NCBI GenBank assembly: GCA_964036155.1
Contig: OZ038423.1
Coordinates: 54,327,249-54,391,248, forward strand
Direction: 5' to 3'
DNA length: 64,000 nucleotides
Source: Diploscapter coronatus
Lineage: Eukaryota; Nematoda; Chromadorea; Rhabditida; Rhabditidae
Below, in pieces: positions 11,001 to 24,000 of the stretch; within the stretch, counting starts at the first letter, position 1; each line of letters opens with the position of its first letter. A program made the position numbers and the translations under genes. The notes beneath the pieces were generated by a model. It ran no database searches. It worked only from the letters and a program-made list of their open reading frames with translations, and was not told where the DNA came from.

Positions 11001-11950
11001 GCGAAATAAATGTTAAATATCGAAAACTCGAACCTATCAGGATATGGCCGATTGGCAATGAACAGAACAGTCTTCTGTCCACCCTTCTCTTCTGTCTCCT
11101 CGACATCGAACAAATTCGAACGCAGACTCACAAATTCGATCAGCTCGTTGACATCATTGAAAGATGCCACATCCTGAAAATTCATTACTCTTTTCGTCGG
11201 AGAGAAAGCACATTTTGAAAATGTTCTTATCAAGTATGAGTATAATTAGCTATTGTTCACTGCGAAAAAAATCATTTTAAAGTAGACGTTCTTGCAAAGA
11301 TGAATATCGTCTTCAACACATTTTTCCCATGATTTATTTTCTATCAGAAAGTAAATAAAGTTAATAAATAAGAATACCTTGAAATGCTCTCGAATACAAT
11401 TAAGCAACTCCTGTCCATCCATTCGTCCATGCATGGCCAGACAAGTGTCGATCTGCTCACACCTTGTTCTCTCATCTTCGAGCTCTTCGTCTGTGAACTG
11501 AAAAGTTAAATCAGTCAGCTACTCTCAAAAGAAATTACCTACCTGAGGAAATTTGTTGGATTTCCTGAACTTCTCGAACTCGGAAATCCTCACTCCGAGA
11601 TACATTCCCTGAGTGTGGAATGATGCACCGACAGGTCGTCTGAAAGGCATCGCAGTCGTTATGTGCGCCTGCATTTGGTCGAAGTTTCCACGAGAAGATG
11701 AATGACCTGAAAAAATATTTCCAAATTCGCCTAACATTAAAAATGAAAGCTGAGTTTCATGGTTTGGTTGAAATTGGATAATTCTCGTTGGCGAAAATTA
11801 ATCATTTGGAAATTGGAAAAGCAGCAAGTATGCGGAGGGAAATGATAAATTTCATCGATTAAAACGAAGAAAGAAATAAATGAAACCTCGATAGTTCTGA
11901 TTGAGGTATCTGCCTCGTCCTCGGAACGGATTCTCGTGACAATGATGCAT
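8058..11950 (-). CDS. Conserved-looking protein, about 619 aa, function unknown
   Basis: Exons: 11950-11887, 11706-11543, 11497-11378, 11173-11034, 10901-10797, 10749-10611, 10560-10494, 9984-9827, 9700-9563, 9269-9228, 9183-9127, 8966-8906, 8859-8706, 8664-8530, 8469-8367, 8322-8270, 8217-8058; all phases agree. The start lies 10 nt after a TTGCAG acceptor, fitting trans-splicing. The N-terminus is Arg/Gly/Asn-rich (NPFRGRGRYLNQNYRG); the rest is globular without signal peptide or membrane segment. Distinctive segments are TVLFIANRPYPDRFGWTRL, the conserved-looking LPFPGIPRDPKKYICLMAPA, and a basic/helical C-terminal half (KNAEEMIKSDGNDK). I do not recognise the family; a nuclear or RNA-linked role is only a guess from the RG-rich start. 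Intron 8529-8470 has a GC donor; reading through it stays in frame, so it could be retained (639 aa). The last 30 codons are AT-rich and the least certain. Confidence 0.68.
9232..9541. repeat. Inverted duplication carrying a coding exon
   Basis: The left arm (about 9,236-9,337) and right arm (about 9,440-9,541) are inverted relatives at roughly 75% identity by eye. The left arm contains the 42-nt exon encoding MHLPFPGIPRDPKK and its acceptor; the right arm is its degenerate reverse copy, in the intron. Shared landmarks are GGTAGGTGCATCTGAAAG versus GCAGGTGCATTTGAAAG, and TTCAACAAAATGAAT versus CCAACAAAAATGAAT. In the unspliced RNA the arms could pair. Confidence 0.65.
10064..10204. mobile_element. 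Short foldback MITE (about 141 bp)
   Basis: The ends are matching inverted repeats of about 45 bp: TTGGCTGTAGGTACTTTATT at the left and the complement of TTGGCTGTAGGTACTGTTAT at the right, both followed by a GAGTACTT...TTACCAAA block. It sits in the intron between exons 10560-10494 and 9984-9827 of the unknown gene. No convincing target-site duplication was found. Confidence 0.7.
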
Positions 11951-11960
11951 CGTCGGCAAG

Positions 11961-13015
11961 CTGCAATTGAATGAATGTTCAAATCAGTAATCAGTAATAA
12001 AAATTTAAAACAACTAAATTAAAAGTGCAGGAAAAATTAAATTCGAAAACGAAACAACAGAGCGAGCGAAGCAACTTGTATTGTTTTTGCAGGAAGCGAA
12101 GCTTGCGCTCTCTAGACAGACAGAGTTATTGCTATTTTCACTGTTAGCGTTAGCAAGGAATCGCCGTGTATTTTCATGAGCTTCAGCTTCTCACATTTCA
12201 CTATCATATCGCTACACGGAAATGCGTTACAAGTTGTCAAAGTATGTGTAACCTGACACCTCGATCAGTGAGCGGACAGCGGGAATGACGAATGATTATT
12301 CTAATCAGTCAGTCACGTTGGTTCATTTCTTGTCTCTGTGTTTGCATATTTATCTCCTTTCTGTCTTGCAATCGATTTCTTCTTGATCTATATTTCGACT
12401 TGCCTCTGCCTTCCGCCCTGTGTTTTCCCTTTGTCATGTCTCCCCTCCCCTCTCCGTTCTCATTTCCGAATCTCTCGAATCTGTTGGTTTGTTGGTTTCA
12501 ATCGAACTCGCCCTTTTTTCTTCAGCTCTGCTGCAGCAGCTGCGACTCATCCTCATTTACTGGTTGTTTCCCTTCATTTCTTCATTCCTTCACTTTGTCT
12601 GTCAATTTTTCCCTTTCTTCTGTCAGTCTTGCCACAATTTTCCCCTCCCGTTAACATTCGCCTCGCTAATTTACAAGTTTCTTTGTTCCTTAAATGCGGT
12701 TCTAAATTTGACCATAGTTTATCGCGTATTACTCGTGCATTTCCTTCCGCTTCGATCAATTACTTGTGTCATTCGATCTGCCGAAAATGGTCAATTCATC
12801 CGTAACATCCTCCTGCATTCCTCTTCTCTTTCCTACCAAATCAGTGCATTCCCCCCTCCCATCACTCATCCGTTTCTGTCCCTCTTTCCATTGCTCTGTA
12901 TCTCTTCTCTTTCCTCGATAAAATTGCTCTTCATGATTCATTCAGTTCGTTCGCTTTCCATTCCACCCTCCCCCTCGTACCCTTTTCAATTCATTATCAT
13001 CAATTTCAATTTCAG
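11961..13015. promoter_or_regulatory. Divergent intergenic region, CT-rich toward the transporter
   Basis: Lies between the start of the minus-strand unknown gene and the start of the plus-strand transporter, so it probably holds two divergent promoters. From about 12,330 to 13,010 the plus strand is strongly pyrimidine-rich (TTTCCCTTTCTTCTG type), ending in the TTTCAG acceptor right at the transporter ATG. The overlapping frames of 120-226 codons are Phe/Ser/Leu-rich by-products of this composition. No RNA gene was seen. Confidence 0.4.
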
Positions 13016-16000
13016 ATGTCCTCAAACTGTTGTTGCTGCTTCGCAGGATCAGGTTGGCCTAGTCTTTGTTCTTTCTTTTTCAGGAAACTTGAGAACTTGA
13101 ATTTTTTAGTCCGCTACCTGAACCTGTTCCTATGCACGTTCGTGTTTTCGTGTCTCTATGCTAACTTCATCCATTTCAATCTGTCAGGCGTCCTGCAGCG
13201 GGAAATCCATCCCAGACTGAGACCGCTTGAAGGACTCGAGTCTCTGCACGAATCCACTGTGTGGTTTGGTAAGCTTCTACTCTACCTCTTATCGAAACAT
13301 CGATAGTCGAAAGAATAACTTTGAAGGTAGAATTACTTTATCAAAATCCTGAAAACGAATTAACTCAAATTTCTCCAAGTTTTTAAGATAAAGCTTTGTT
13401 CATTCTTGCTTTGAAGATGGGAGTTACAAATCGAATTTCTTTAGATAGACGGAAGAGAAATGCAAATTTCACAGTCGATTCAACGAACCTGAAGGATTAT
13501 GTCGAGTCCATCGCGAAGAAGTTCGATGATGAGGATAAAGGTGGGAATTTATTAAAGAATTGCAAATCTGGAAATTGCTATTGCTTGATATCATCAGACT
13601 TGCAATTGTTTTGTTTTAATTTGATACCCATATTTTCCTTCAAGTTTCAAACTTACACCCGGTCCGAACTCATAAAATGACACCCGATCCGCATTCGACC
13701 CGCGGGTATTCCTTTTTATTCGCACGTCTGTATATCACTGAAAATGATATTTGCTATTTTCCAAGTCAGCCAACAATATTTCGTCATGTCTTGCGCTTTC
13801 CCAGATACCCAAATAAATCAAATTTTGCAGATGGACATCCGATTCTGCCTCCACAGCCAACCGCATTCAGACCAGCAGTGACTACAACTCCCGCCAGACG
13901 GACAGACAGGCCTAGAGTTGTTTATATCACGAATTCACCACCTACAAAGACTACTGAAGGGCGGACAACAAGGGGAAGACTAAGGACGAGAACGACTGAA
14001 GCTCCTAGAACGACCACTGAAGAGGATGACAGACCTGTTACTGGATTCACTGATGGTAAGGTCAAATTTTACCTTACTAGATAGCAGTTAAACATGGCGG
14101 TGATGGAATGAGTTTTTAGTTAGAAATAGGCTTTGGGGCAAAACTTTAAGGAAATAGTGTGAAAATACATTTCTACATAGTGGAGTCTACTCCATATTTT
14201 TGCTGCCTTCTTAGATGCGTTAATTTTGCAGATTTCAAGCCGACAGAAACTCCGAAGAGAAGATCGAATGGAACCAATCCGGCAAAGCAGGCTGAAGAAA
14301 CGGAAGTCGGCACAGTGCCACTTAAGAATCGAATCATTCGAGCCGTCATTTATGCTGCTCCTGGAATTGGTAGGAATTTTATTAATTCTTCCTCATTACA
14401 AAAAGGAATTGTCAGAAAATCTCATTTTATTACGAAAGTTGACAAATTGCAATGATTCATATTTGACGCCAAGATGAAAGTAAGTGATGGGGAGGAGCAA
14501 CAGATGTTAATACTTTTTCGTGGTGGAAAATATGAAAGAGTTCAAAATTAAAAAAAAATTATTTTCCCCATGTATATTTTAACATTTTAGGATGTCTTCT
14601 ATTCCTGTTTCCTGCAATTTTCCTAATCAAGCGAGCAGGTGTTCGTCGTGTCGTCGCCCTTGCGCTTGTCCTTGCAGCAATTGCTTCTCCACTGGCACCT
14701 TTCCTCGCTCAATTCGGTAATTTTTAAAAAGATTTTTCTTTTATTAACAAGGGAATCTTTCGAACTGATACTCGAAGTTCTTGTTCATTTTTGATACGTA
14801 ACCCAATTCGGACACGTAAATCACGAATATCACCTCAAAAAAGTGCTAATGAACACTCATTAACGGTCGATAATTGGGCACAATTGCACATTTACCGCAA
14901 AACTTCCCATTTCTCTGCGTCTTCTTTCTTTTCCCCTCCTCTCTGTACTATTTCGTTCCCGCTATCTTCCTTTTCCCTACGTGCTCTCTTTCCCTCCCCT
15001 CTAGCTTTGGCTGCAAAACGAAGCCTTTTACAAAGAGAAGGGTAATTATGCCTAATTATCGCGTGCTAATGAGCTTATTAGTACTTTTTGAGTTGATAAT
15101 CGTGATCTACGTATCCGATTTGGGTTATGCACTAAAAAGGAGCAAGAATTTCGGGTAACAGCTCGGAAGGTTCCCTTGTAAGCTGCATTAAAATGTTTAT
15201 TTTCTCTTTACATTCCCATTATTTCTGTCAGCAACACCTGCAGCTTTTACAAATTTGATTTCGTTTTGCAAGACATTTAGAGAATTTTCTTCGAAATTCG
15301 GCGAATTCACGAATAATAGATGAGAAGAAAAGTTAAACTTCTTTAGTCATCTTATTGCAATGCTGCCATTATCATCACATTTCAGGAGTTTATCCCCTAG
15401 TCGCAGCCCGCTTCCTAAATGGCGTTGCCTTTTCTGTGGTTTTCCCAGCAATCGGTTCGGTGGCCACTGACTGGGCCACGATGTCAGAGCAGCTCTTCTT
15501 CGTCTCTTTCATGTTCCTCTTCGTCACGGTAGAATTCTTCTTCTCGCAGTACTTTATTTGGAGTTATATTTCAGATCGGGCCATTTTTGGTATGGCCTCT
15601 GACTTCTCTGCTGCATTCGAACGAAGTCGAAATGCTCTACATCCATTGTGGATTCGCTGTCCTTTATCTAATCACTGCTCTAGTGTAAGTCTTTTTTGAA
15701 TCACAAACACATTAACTTTCGATCATTTCTTTTAAAAATCTAAAATTATCGTATGAAACATTCATTTTCAGTTTCTACATTTTCTACCGCGACCGACCTC
15801 AATACCACCCTTGGGTGAATGGCATCGAACTCAACAGAATCGTTGCTGGGAAAGTTCATGTGAACCCTTTATGCAATGAAAAAATATCGTGTTTTATTTT
15901 AGCAGCTTCAATTGTCTCGAACCCCTTCCTCCCCCTTCAAACTGCTCCTCCGCTCTCGCTCTGCCTGGGCAATTTGGATCGCTGCTTTCTCATTCTTCAC

Positions 16001-17510
16001 TCCAATTGGTTGGATTTTCTCGGAATTTTAATATGAGACTGCTGAAACCTGGTTTAAATTTTCGCCCGCTAATACATTTATTTTCCCTGCTCACCTCCTT
16101 TTCCTGCCTAATCGTCAAAATTTAACAATCACCGGGGTTTATACTCTCCGAGAATTACCAAGACTCAGAATCAGCATTAAAATATGTGAATTGGATCATG
16201 AAACCTGAAAAAATAACTTGAATTTTCATTTTCAATATTTCGCTACATCTTGTCGTGTAAGGCCCTTATTATCAATATATCATCCTTCTGAGAAGGAGAA
16301 ATATTTTTATCGTCAAAATGATCGTGTTTCAGCTCTATTTGCCATTTACTTTCCCTCTCTTCTGACATCGCAGCAGATTTTCATGGTTGAAAATATCGGT
16401 CTCAATGCAGCTATCAGTTTCGTTGCTTTCGTAAGAATTTTCGTTCTTTTTTCAAAAATAATTTAACAAAATTCCAGCCTCTAGTCTTCATTTTGTCCGG
16501 CCTCGTGAATTCGAGTTCATGTGCGACTTCGACAGCTCATGTCAGGATTTGGAACACGATTGCCTTGGCAGTGACTGCCTGCACACTCATTCTTCTGCCG
16601 ATTTCAGCCATCTTCGAATTCTTGTAAGTGTGACATCTGGATCAGAGGCGAAACATAATCCAAGTTTCGATTCCAGTTCTGGCAAAATTTGAAGGCCAAT
16701 TCCGGTTCATAAAATTTCGTAAAAACCAATTCCGATTCGGTTTTAATTCGGATTTTTCAAAATTCGTATCATGAAAATGTCGCGGCATCAGCTGAAAGAA
16801 TATGATGAAAAGATTATCCAACATTTTTAATTGCACTAAACTATTCATATTGCGATAAATCCAACTTCCCTTTTCATTTGAGCATTCTCATTCCAGCCAA
16901 TTCTACCTAATTCCTGTGTTCCTTCTGCCTCTCGGCTTCATCGTCTCTGGCTATCTGCGCAGCCTCGTTCTGGTGGGTCGTTACTACGCTCAGCATGTGC
17001 TGGCCTACTGTGGTCTGTTCTTCGCTCTCGCCTACGCAATTCTGCCCTTCATCGTCAGCTATCTCGTCACTCAAAAGTAAGATAATTGATTTGTTTTCCT
17101 TCAACTATTTTGACTTTAGCCTGATCGGCAAATGGATCCCAGTGTTCACATTCTGTGTGGCTGTGCTGCTCAGTGGAACATTCGTCTTCGCTTTCTTGGG
17201 ACGAGGTACATAAATTTCTTAAGTCCTTCGTAAATTTTATAAGCTATCTTATTCATTCCTTACTCTTTTTTTTAAATCGATCATTCAGACGTATAACTTG
17301 TCGAACAATTTTCAAGTTTCAAGTTATCCATTCGCTAAACTAAAATGATATCTTTAATTTGGCATTTCAGGCAAAAGTGCATCGTGGTCGGAACAGTCGT
17401 GGGATCCTCTGGCGAAAAGCCCGATGAAAGATCTGCAACTGATCGACGTGAGTCGCGACGAGTGCGGACTGTACGAGTTCAACAGGATGAGTTCTCCTGG
17501 CAAACGATAA
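13016..17510 (+). CDS. Major facilitator superfamily transporter, SLC17-like
   Basis: Fourteen exons: 13016-13268, 13445-13540, 13831-14055, 14232-14369, 14591-14716, 15386-15528, 15575-15684, 15772-15853, 15903-16008, 16333-16430, 16478-16623, 16897-17076, 17120-17205, 17371-17510, all phase-compatible (642 aa). About twelve hydrophobic segments are read. The first (YLNLFLCTFVFSCLYANF) is followed by an unusually long hydrophilic loop of about 170 residues, Thr/Arg-rich (TTEGRTTRGRLRTRTTEAP), then the bundle with PLVAARFLNGVAFSVVFPA, which resembles the TM4 region of SLC17-type anion/phosphate/vesicular transporters. The C-terminus is cytosolic and polar (LIDVSRDECGLYEFNRM). SLC17 members move organic anions or phosphate at plasma or vesicle membranes; the substrate here cannot be told. 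The ATG directly follows TTTCAG, a possible trans-splice site. The first 25 residues (Cys-rich) are less sure. MFS assignment is firm, the SLC17 subfamily likely. Confidence 0.82.
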
Positions 17511-18256
17511 ATCGGACATTTCTTATCCATTTCGCAGGTTTCTTTTCTTGTATTTTACATTTCCTTTTCACTTTCTGCCAAATTGCCTTATTCCAAAGCA
17601 TATTTATCAGTTATCGCGCTCAGAATATCTTCGAATTTCACTTGTTTCACTGCAATTCAATGCCTTAGATTGCTGCTTTTATTGTTTGGCTGGAATCTTC
17701 ATTAACTACGGGTCGATTTACGATCTAATCGGTATAGTTTTTTTTTTTTATATTTCCTTTCTTATCGCGCAGCTTGATAAATAAGAATCAAAGGATTACG
17801 GTACTTGATGAAAAATATCTTTGATTTTTGTTTACCACATCGTATTTCTGTCAAATTGTTATGAATTGTTGATTTTTCGGTGCAAGACGATTTATTATTT
17901 CACATAAGTAAATGTGTCAATATTAATTTATCCATATATTCAATTGATTCATATGCTCTGAGGCTAGCAGTCACAGTTCAGATTACCATATCACAATATA
18001 AATCATGAGCTCACGGGCTATATAATCACTATAAAGATCAGTATAGAATAGTGTATTTTAGATATAAAAAGTAAAACTATGGAAATCTATTTTGATACAA
18101 GAATACAAGAAGAATTGAATAATTTACAATGCCAGTATTTCACTTACGTGCAATTTACACATGGCATGCCATCTGAGGAAATAGGGTTTCAGATAGCATG
18201 TCAAACTCCAAAATATCTATCCTCAAAAGTGAGTTACTAACATAACAATTTTCCTG
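17511..18256. other. Convergent intergenic spacer
   Basis: Between the 3' ends of the plus-strand transporter and the minus-strand receptor gene. AT-rich, no open frame with coding character. It should hold both 3' UTRs. Confidence 0.5.
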
Positions 18257-21023
18257 TCAGGCTTCGGTAACAGTTTGATATCCAATGATTTCCTGCGTTG
18301 CATGATCGTAGTTGAACAGGCCGAAGAATGTGATGACGCAATAGCTCGCGACCAAATCGAGCACTTGGGCCTTAAATCGGCTACTCATAAAGTGTTTGCA
18401 AGAAAGTAATGCTGATTTGGCTAATTAATATTTGCTTGAAAAATGCAAGTTTTTCTCAAAGTTCTACACTCGAACTTAGTTGAAGTTACGGGAACTAGTA
18501 TTATATTAAGTTAATTAGATAGATTCTTTATTTGTCATGTTCCTATTTTCCATAAATTCAAGCTAAATTTTAAACACACCAGAATGTTAACATGACTTTT
18601 CGACTAAAATAGTATTCTTTTGACTCGTAAGCGAATGAATCGACTATTTTTCCAAATGATTGTCAAGGAAAGTTCACTCACAACGATATACGTCATAGAG
18701 AGAATGAGTTGCCCCGACCGCTCTGCAGCCGCGTGCCGTCCCCTGCCTTTCCTGCTCGACACACACAACTCGTGGATTGCGTTCAGAATTGCACTTCTTT
18801 GTCGTCTGCAGATCTGGCGGCTTGCATCGCTCAGTTTGAAGTAACCTTAGAAGAATAACACGATTAGAATTGTCGAAGGTAAACGTACTCATATGCCAAA
18901 CGGTGAGAGCCTTAATCAGAGAGAATTCTTCGAATGTCGGCGCGAGATCGTGGAAGGGTATCACCAAATTAAACCACTGTTGAATTTTTGTGGGCATTAG
19001 AGATCTAAAAAAAAGCTATTGAAGATAGATGATAGTAGCAAACATTTCAGGCGTATAATTTTCTTTGTGAAATACCACTGAATCATCAAATGAATTCTTG
19101 GAGTTTTAAAATGAATTTCCATCATTTAAGACTAGAAATAGTGTGGAGAAAATTAATCTTGTTCTTGTAAGATTATTGAAAGAACCATCACTTGTGCGCT
19201 GATAAAATGTTGAATTGCATAAACTAATTTAAATCAGCTACAATTTTATAAGTCAAATTTTAGTAAATGAAAAAAATACCTGTATTTGATGTGATCCTCA
19301 GGACTGTCAAAGTGAATGGAAGCATGAGGTTCTTCTCCTGACATCGGCATAGGAGACATTGTTATGTATGATCCATTCCATGTGATCAATCGCTTGTCTT
19401 CGTAGCCTATAAATATTTCAAGTCAGAAAGACATGTAAATTAGGAGAAAAGCGAGTGAACTCTTCCTAGCTAAATTCAACGCCTACTACTAAGAATGAGT
19501 AAGTTTTTCTTACCATGTGTTTAGAAAATCTCAAATAAAATCAAATTTAGTAAGTTACTCATTTCTTGTAAAAAGCACTAATATTGAATCAAAGAATTAG
19601 TAATTCGAAAATGTAGGTCGAACCTATTCTAATGGAATAAAATGCAGAATCCATCATTCCATCAATGCAACAGGTTGTTCGAAATACGTGGTTCTAAAAG
19701 TCGCGATTTAAAATATGCATCACTTTTAAATTCTTACCTTTTCTGAAGTGGTTAATAAATGAAAATCGGGGAAATTCCTGACGTAGTCATAGACAGAAGA
19801 CAGATCATTCCGATTGTAACCCACAAATTTCTTGTAGTCGAAAGGACGCAAGTGCTCTTTTTCATAGGGCTATAATGGGGTAGATGAATATGATACTATT
19901 CGAATGAAAGAAAAAGGTATAAAACAATTTCAATCTTAAAGATAAAAAAAAAACTCACGCATTCACATCGATTATTGGGATTGTTGAATAGATGAACCAT
20001 AGGTGTATTCGTGTACATAATTCGTCTTCTGTCATTCAAGTGCGATTCCAAAGTAGTGTAGTGATTCACTAATGCCAGTGGATCCATTGTACTAGTTGTT
20101 GCTAAATAGTAACATCTTAAAATGAAAAATCAATAGTTGTAATTCCATAAGAGGAATTATATTCTTACATATTGTTGGTTTTACGATACATTTCGATTAA
20201 TCAAAAGTCAAATACATTCAAAGACACATACGAGGCAAATCCAGAATCGACTCGAATCGCTCACTGCTTTGTGCAGGCGAGTCCTGAATGAGCATATCTG
20301 TCTGGGCTCCTTCCGAGGTGCTCTCCACACTCTTGGGCTCGATGAATTTCTCCCTGTCCCTCTGTTCGTGGGTCTCTTTCTTCGATTGAACCACTAAAAT
20401 CGGACTAATTCAGTTCATTTGTAAGGCTAACCCACGCTCCGGTTTCATCCCGCATTCGAGGCATTTTCGGTATCTGCACTTGCGACAAATGTGCTTTTCT
20501 TCTGAATAATAAATTCACAATTGAAATCTTCGACGAAAACTTAAGTCCGACATACCAAAATGTACAGGACATTTATCGTCGTTGTGACAGTTATACTGCA
20601 GATTCATTGCTACCGTTCGCCTGAAGAACGCGGCACAGGCCTGAAAATTACAAATAACTTATCGCATTTATCCCAATGAAAGATCATCATTTTTTGATTT
20701 TGAATAGATAAAATAGGTTAAATTATCCAGCATTTCTAGTTTCTTGTGCATGACTAAATAAATACATATCCTTAAATTTGATTATTTAGTTGATTTTTAA
20801 ACATAAATACAAGATTTTGGCTTTTAGATAAAAATGAATTTCTGGCTTCAAAACTAATTTGCATGAATTGCACTTGTTTTCAATTAAAATGAGTTAAGTA
20901 CTCTGAGTTAATGTATGAAATAATGAATACCTTGCAGCACTGGCCATCAAAGTGAAGACACTCCATCGTCTTTGCATCACAGACATCGCAGTGATGGGGA
21001 GATTTGAGCATCTGCAACTGCAT
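18257..21023 (-). CDS. Nuclear hormone receptor (nematode HNF4-derived type)
   Basis: Exons: 21023-20931 (exon extends to about 21072), 20640-20556, 20501-20436, 20393-20232, 20101-19959, 19869-19738, 19693-19624, 19406-19280, 19004-18889, 18845-18682, 18370-18257; all phases agree (423 aa). The DNA-binding domain is residues about 12-80: first finger C-x2-C-x14-C-x2-C running into CKACAAFFRRTV, second finger C-x5-C-x9-C-x2-C (CHNDDKC ... HICRKCRYRKCLECGM). The first finger has one residue more than the usual x13 spacing. A polar hinge follows, then a ligand-binding domain with YFKLSDASRQICRRQRSAIL (helices 8-9), GQLILSMTYIV (helix 10) and the C-terminal FFGLFNYDHATQEIIG leading to a probable AF-2 helix. 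It acts as a DNA-binding transcription factor in the nucleus. The start is the first in-frame ATG before the finger; the frame stays open upstream, so a longer N-terminus is possible. Confidence 0.88.
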
Positions 21024-21072
21024 TGCTGAGGGACTGCTCTGACTGTCCAGCAAAGGCAAACAGCCAAACAAG

Positions 21073-24000
21073 CTATGGAAACGATGAAACTCGAGTAGAA
21101 ATAAGGAAAAAAGGGGAGGAAAGTGGTTGAAATTGGCAGAAGAGAGGAAGTGAGAAGGAAAGTCGATTTTATTCTACATAAAATCAACTATAAATGGAAA
21201 GAAAATGAAATTAATTTATATGGAAGGGAAAATGGATAAAATATTTCAAAAATGTACGTAAATCCATCATCTAAATCACAAACTAGAGTCTAGTTTGCAC
21301 AGCTTTTGTGGATTTGGAAATGAGATAGTCCGTTAAAGACGAAAATTGCACATGGAAGTTGGAAGGTCAGAGTAGGTTGTGAACCGTGAAGACAAAATAG
21401 AACAAATTAAAAATGCCAAATGCAGAAAATCAATTATTGCAAAAGGGGAAGGGAAGAATGGCTTTGTGCCAGTGCGGCAACGTAGACAGAAATGCAGACA
21501 GCAGGGAGTTTGTAGACCTCGCTATTCTTTCCTCACTCCTCTACCTTTGTACCTTCTACCTCTCACTCGTTCCGTTGCCCGTTGCTATCGCTGACTATCG
21601 CAAACGTTTTCTCTTCATCAAGTCACCAACTGAAAACGAAATGAAATGAAAAGACACACGTAGCTCTAATGAGAATAATAATGGGGCGGGGCGAATGCGG
21701 AGAAATAGAAGGGAAAGTGAGAGAGGGAAAAGAGCTGGGCATAGATCAGCAACACAAAGCAAATAGGCAGACAACTTTGAAAGTCCCGGTTAGAAACTAA
21801 AACAGAAGTAGACAGAGAACAGATGCCTAGCGCTCACGTTCTAGCCTAGAACACTTCGAATGAGAACAAACTCGCACAACAGTCCTCTTCTCTTCTTCTA
21901 AACCTTCCCCAGATTTCTCTTACCTCCTTCCTCTCTCCCTCTCCCGCTCTCATTCCCGTTTCTTATCGACACGTTTATCACCAATCTGCACTAGTCTCCC
22001 ATCTCCCATCTCCATCCCTTTCCTTTCTTTCCGCTTCCCCTACCCATCAATTCTTCATCGTTCTTTACTTCTCTTTCATTTTCACAAATTCCGCATTTTC
22101 TAATCGATGCAAATGAAGATACGCATTTCGAGAGTCTGGGGGAATAATTACTGCTCTTAGCCTCTATGATAAAGGGATAAGGGAGATGAGCAGATACTTT
22201 CTTATCTGAGGGATTATCTACAAATGATAACGAAATATTACATTCCCACACAAAATTAGCACAAAATGAAACGAAACACTCGACGAAGGCTAGAGCCAAG
22301 GGGTCATGGGACGACTAGACATCTAGACTAGTGCAGAGATCGTTCAGTGAATGGGAAGGTAAATCAGACATGTCCAGAGAAGCAGAAAGGCAGCTGAAAT
22401 GATGAAGAGATGCAGAGACACATACATTCTGCAACGAAATGGAAGTATTGTCCGCATTATACCGTCCTTTTGTCAGCCTGATTCCACGCTATTTCACATT
22501 TTATCTCGCCCCGCCCTTCTCTGCATCGGCTGAATTAAACACAACAAGAGGGGAAATGGAGAGGTGAAAACGAAGTGACACAAAATACAACTAACTGTTT
22601 TCTCCGAAAAGTCCCCGAAAAATAGTCGCAAAACGTCTCGTGACCTTTAAAAATCTAAAAACTAAAAATCAAACAGTCCAGACGGTGGTAAACATGTTGA
22701 GAAGGTCCTGCAGCAATGCTGATGGACTTGTGTGATTCGGTGATAATAGGATGAATTAATGTAATGCAGTGCCAACGTGACAATCTATAAGGACATTGGT
22801 CTATTTTCAGACAAACATTGTGCGCCTTCCTTTTCACGCGATCAAAGGATCACTTCTTCACTATCGGGTTTCCTTCACTTGTCGCCCCGCTACAAAATTG
22901 AAATCACGAACCTGCGTTTATTGTCTAGTCTCTAAAATGCAGTGCTAAAGCTAAAGATGGGAAATAAATGAAAGGGTTTCTAGAAAAAGGAAGATCACAA
23001 GGAAAGGAAATGGGAAGGAAAGGAGAAAATATGGTAGGTTGAACGAAGTGAAACATTCTCAAAGAAACTGCAGCAGACGAGAGAAGTGAATGTTTAGCGA
23101 AGAGAATGCAGATAGATTTGATAAAGGAAGAAAGGATTGATTTAGGCTAACTGATTGAATGACTGAATGGACAAACTAAATTGCTTACGTATGCCTATTG
23201 ACCTTTCTCTCGCAAATCACCCAGTCTCAATCAACAATTTGGCAGCGGAACGCAATCATTTTGACGTAATTTTTAGCGAGTTCTCGACACGAAATTCGTC
23301 GAATGAGTAAATTATAGAACGTACGAAAGCGGAAATGCAGAAAAATTTACAAAGTTGTGCAATTACTCTATTCGGTTAAGAATAAATAATCTGTACCGCA
23401 GGCATAGCTTCACAAATATGGGACAGAGATACACAGATGCCGATCTTCAAAAATTCCCAAGCTGAATAAATGATACTGCCTAAATTTGGAAATTAAGCGG
23501 AAAATGGTATTATAAACCAAAATACTGGAAAGTGCAAAGTTGCAACTTCAATGTAACTTCAAAAAACAATCTAATATGAAATTCAACTGCATTGTACCTC
23601 GAAAAATCGAGTTATTTCAGAAGCATTTCTACTCAAATCTAGACATGTGCAGGTGCAGTTAAAGTTTGAAGCAAAGTCCGGCAGCACATCTAGCGATAGT
23701 AAAATACTTATCCCAAAAACATCTAACATGGGATCATTAGGATCAAAATCGCTCGCTAGCTAGTATAGTCTATCCGATTAAAAATTATTAGTATTTGATC
23801 TTCTCATCTACGTGCGATACAATGTTTGTTCGAGTACCATTCACTGATTCTTCGACTTTTCCCTTTATCTCTAGCCTCTTCTACATGCTGTTATTCCTTT
23901 CGTCTATGTCTACTCCCAGTAACTGTATTTCTCATTCTCTCCCCTCTACCACTGGTCTACTCATCGGTTATCGAACCCTCTACATATTCCCATTCTCTTT

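Noticed and set aside
12292..13100. Plus-strand frames of 120-226 codons upstream of the transporter
   Set aside because: Same compositional cause (CT-rich DNA); three frames are open at once and none matches a domain.
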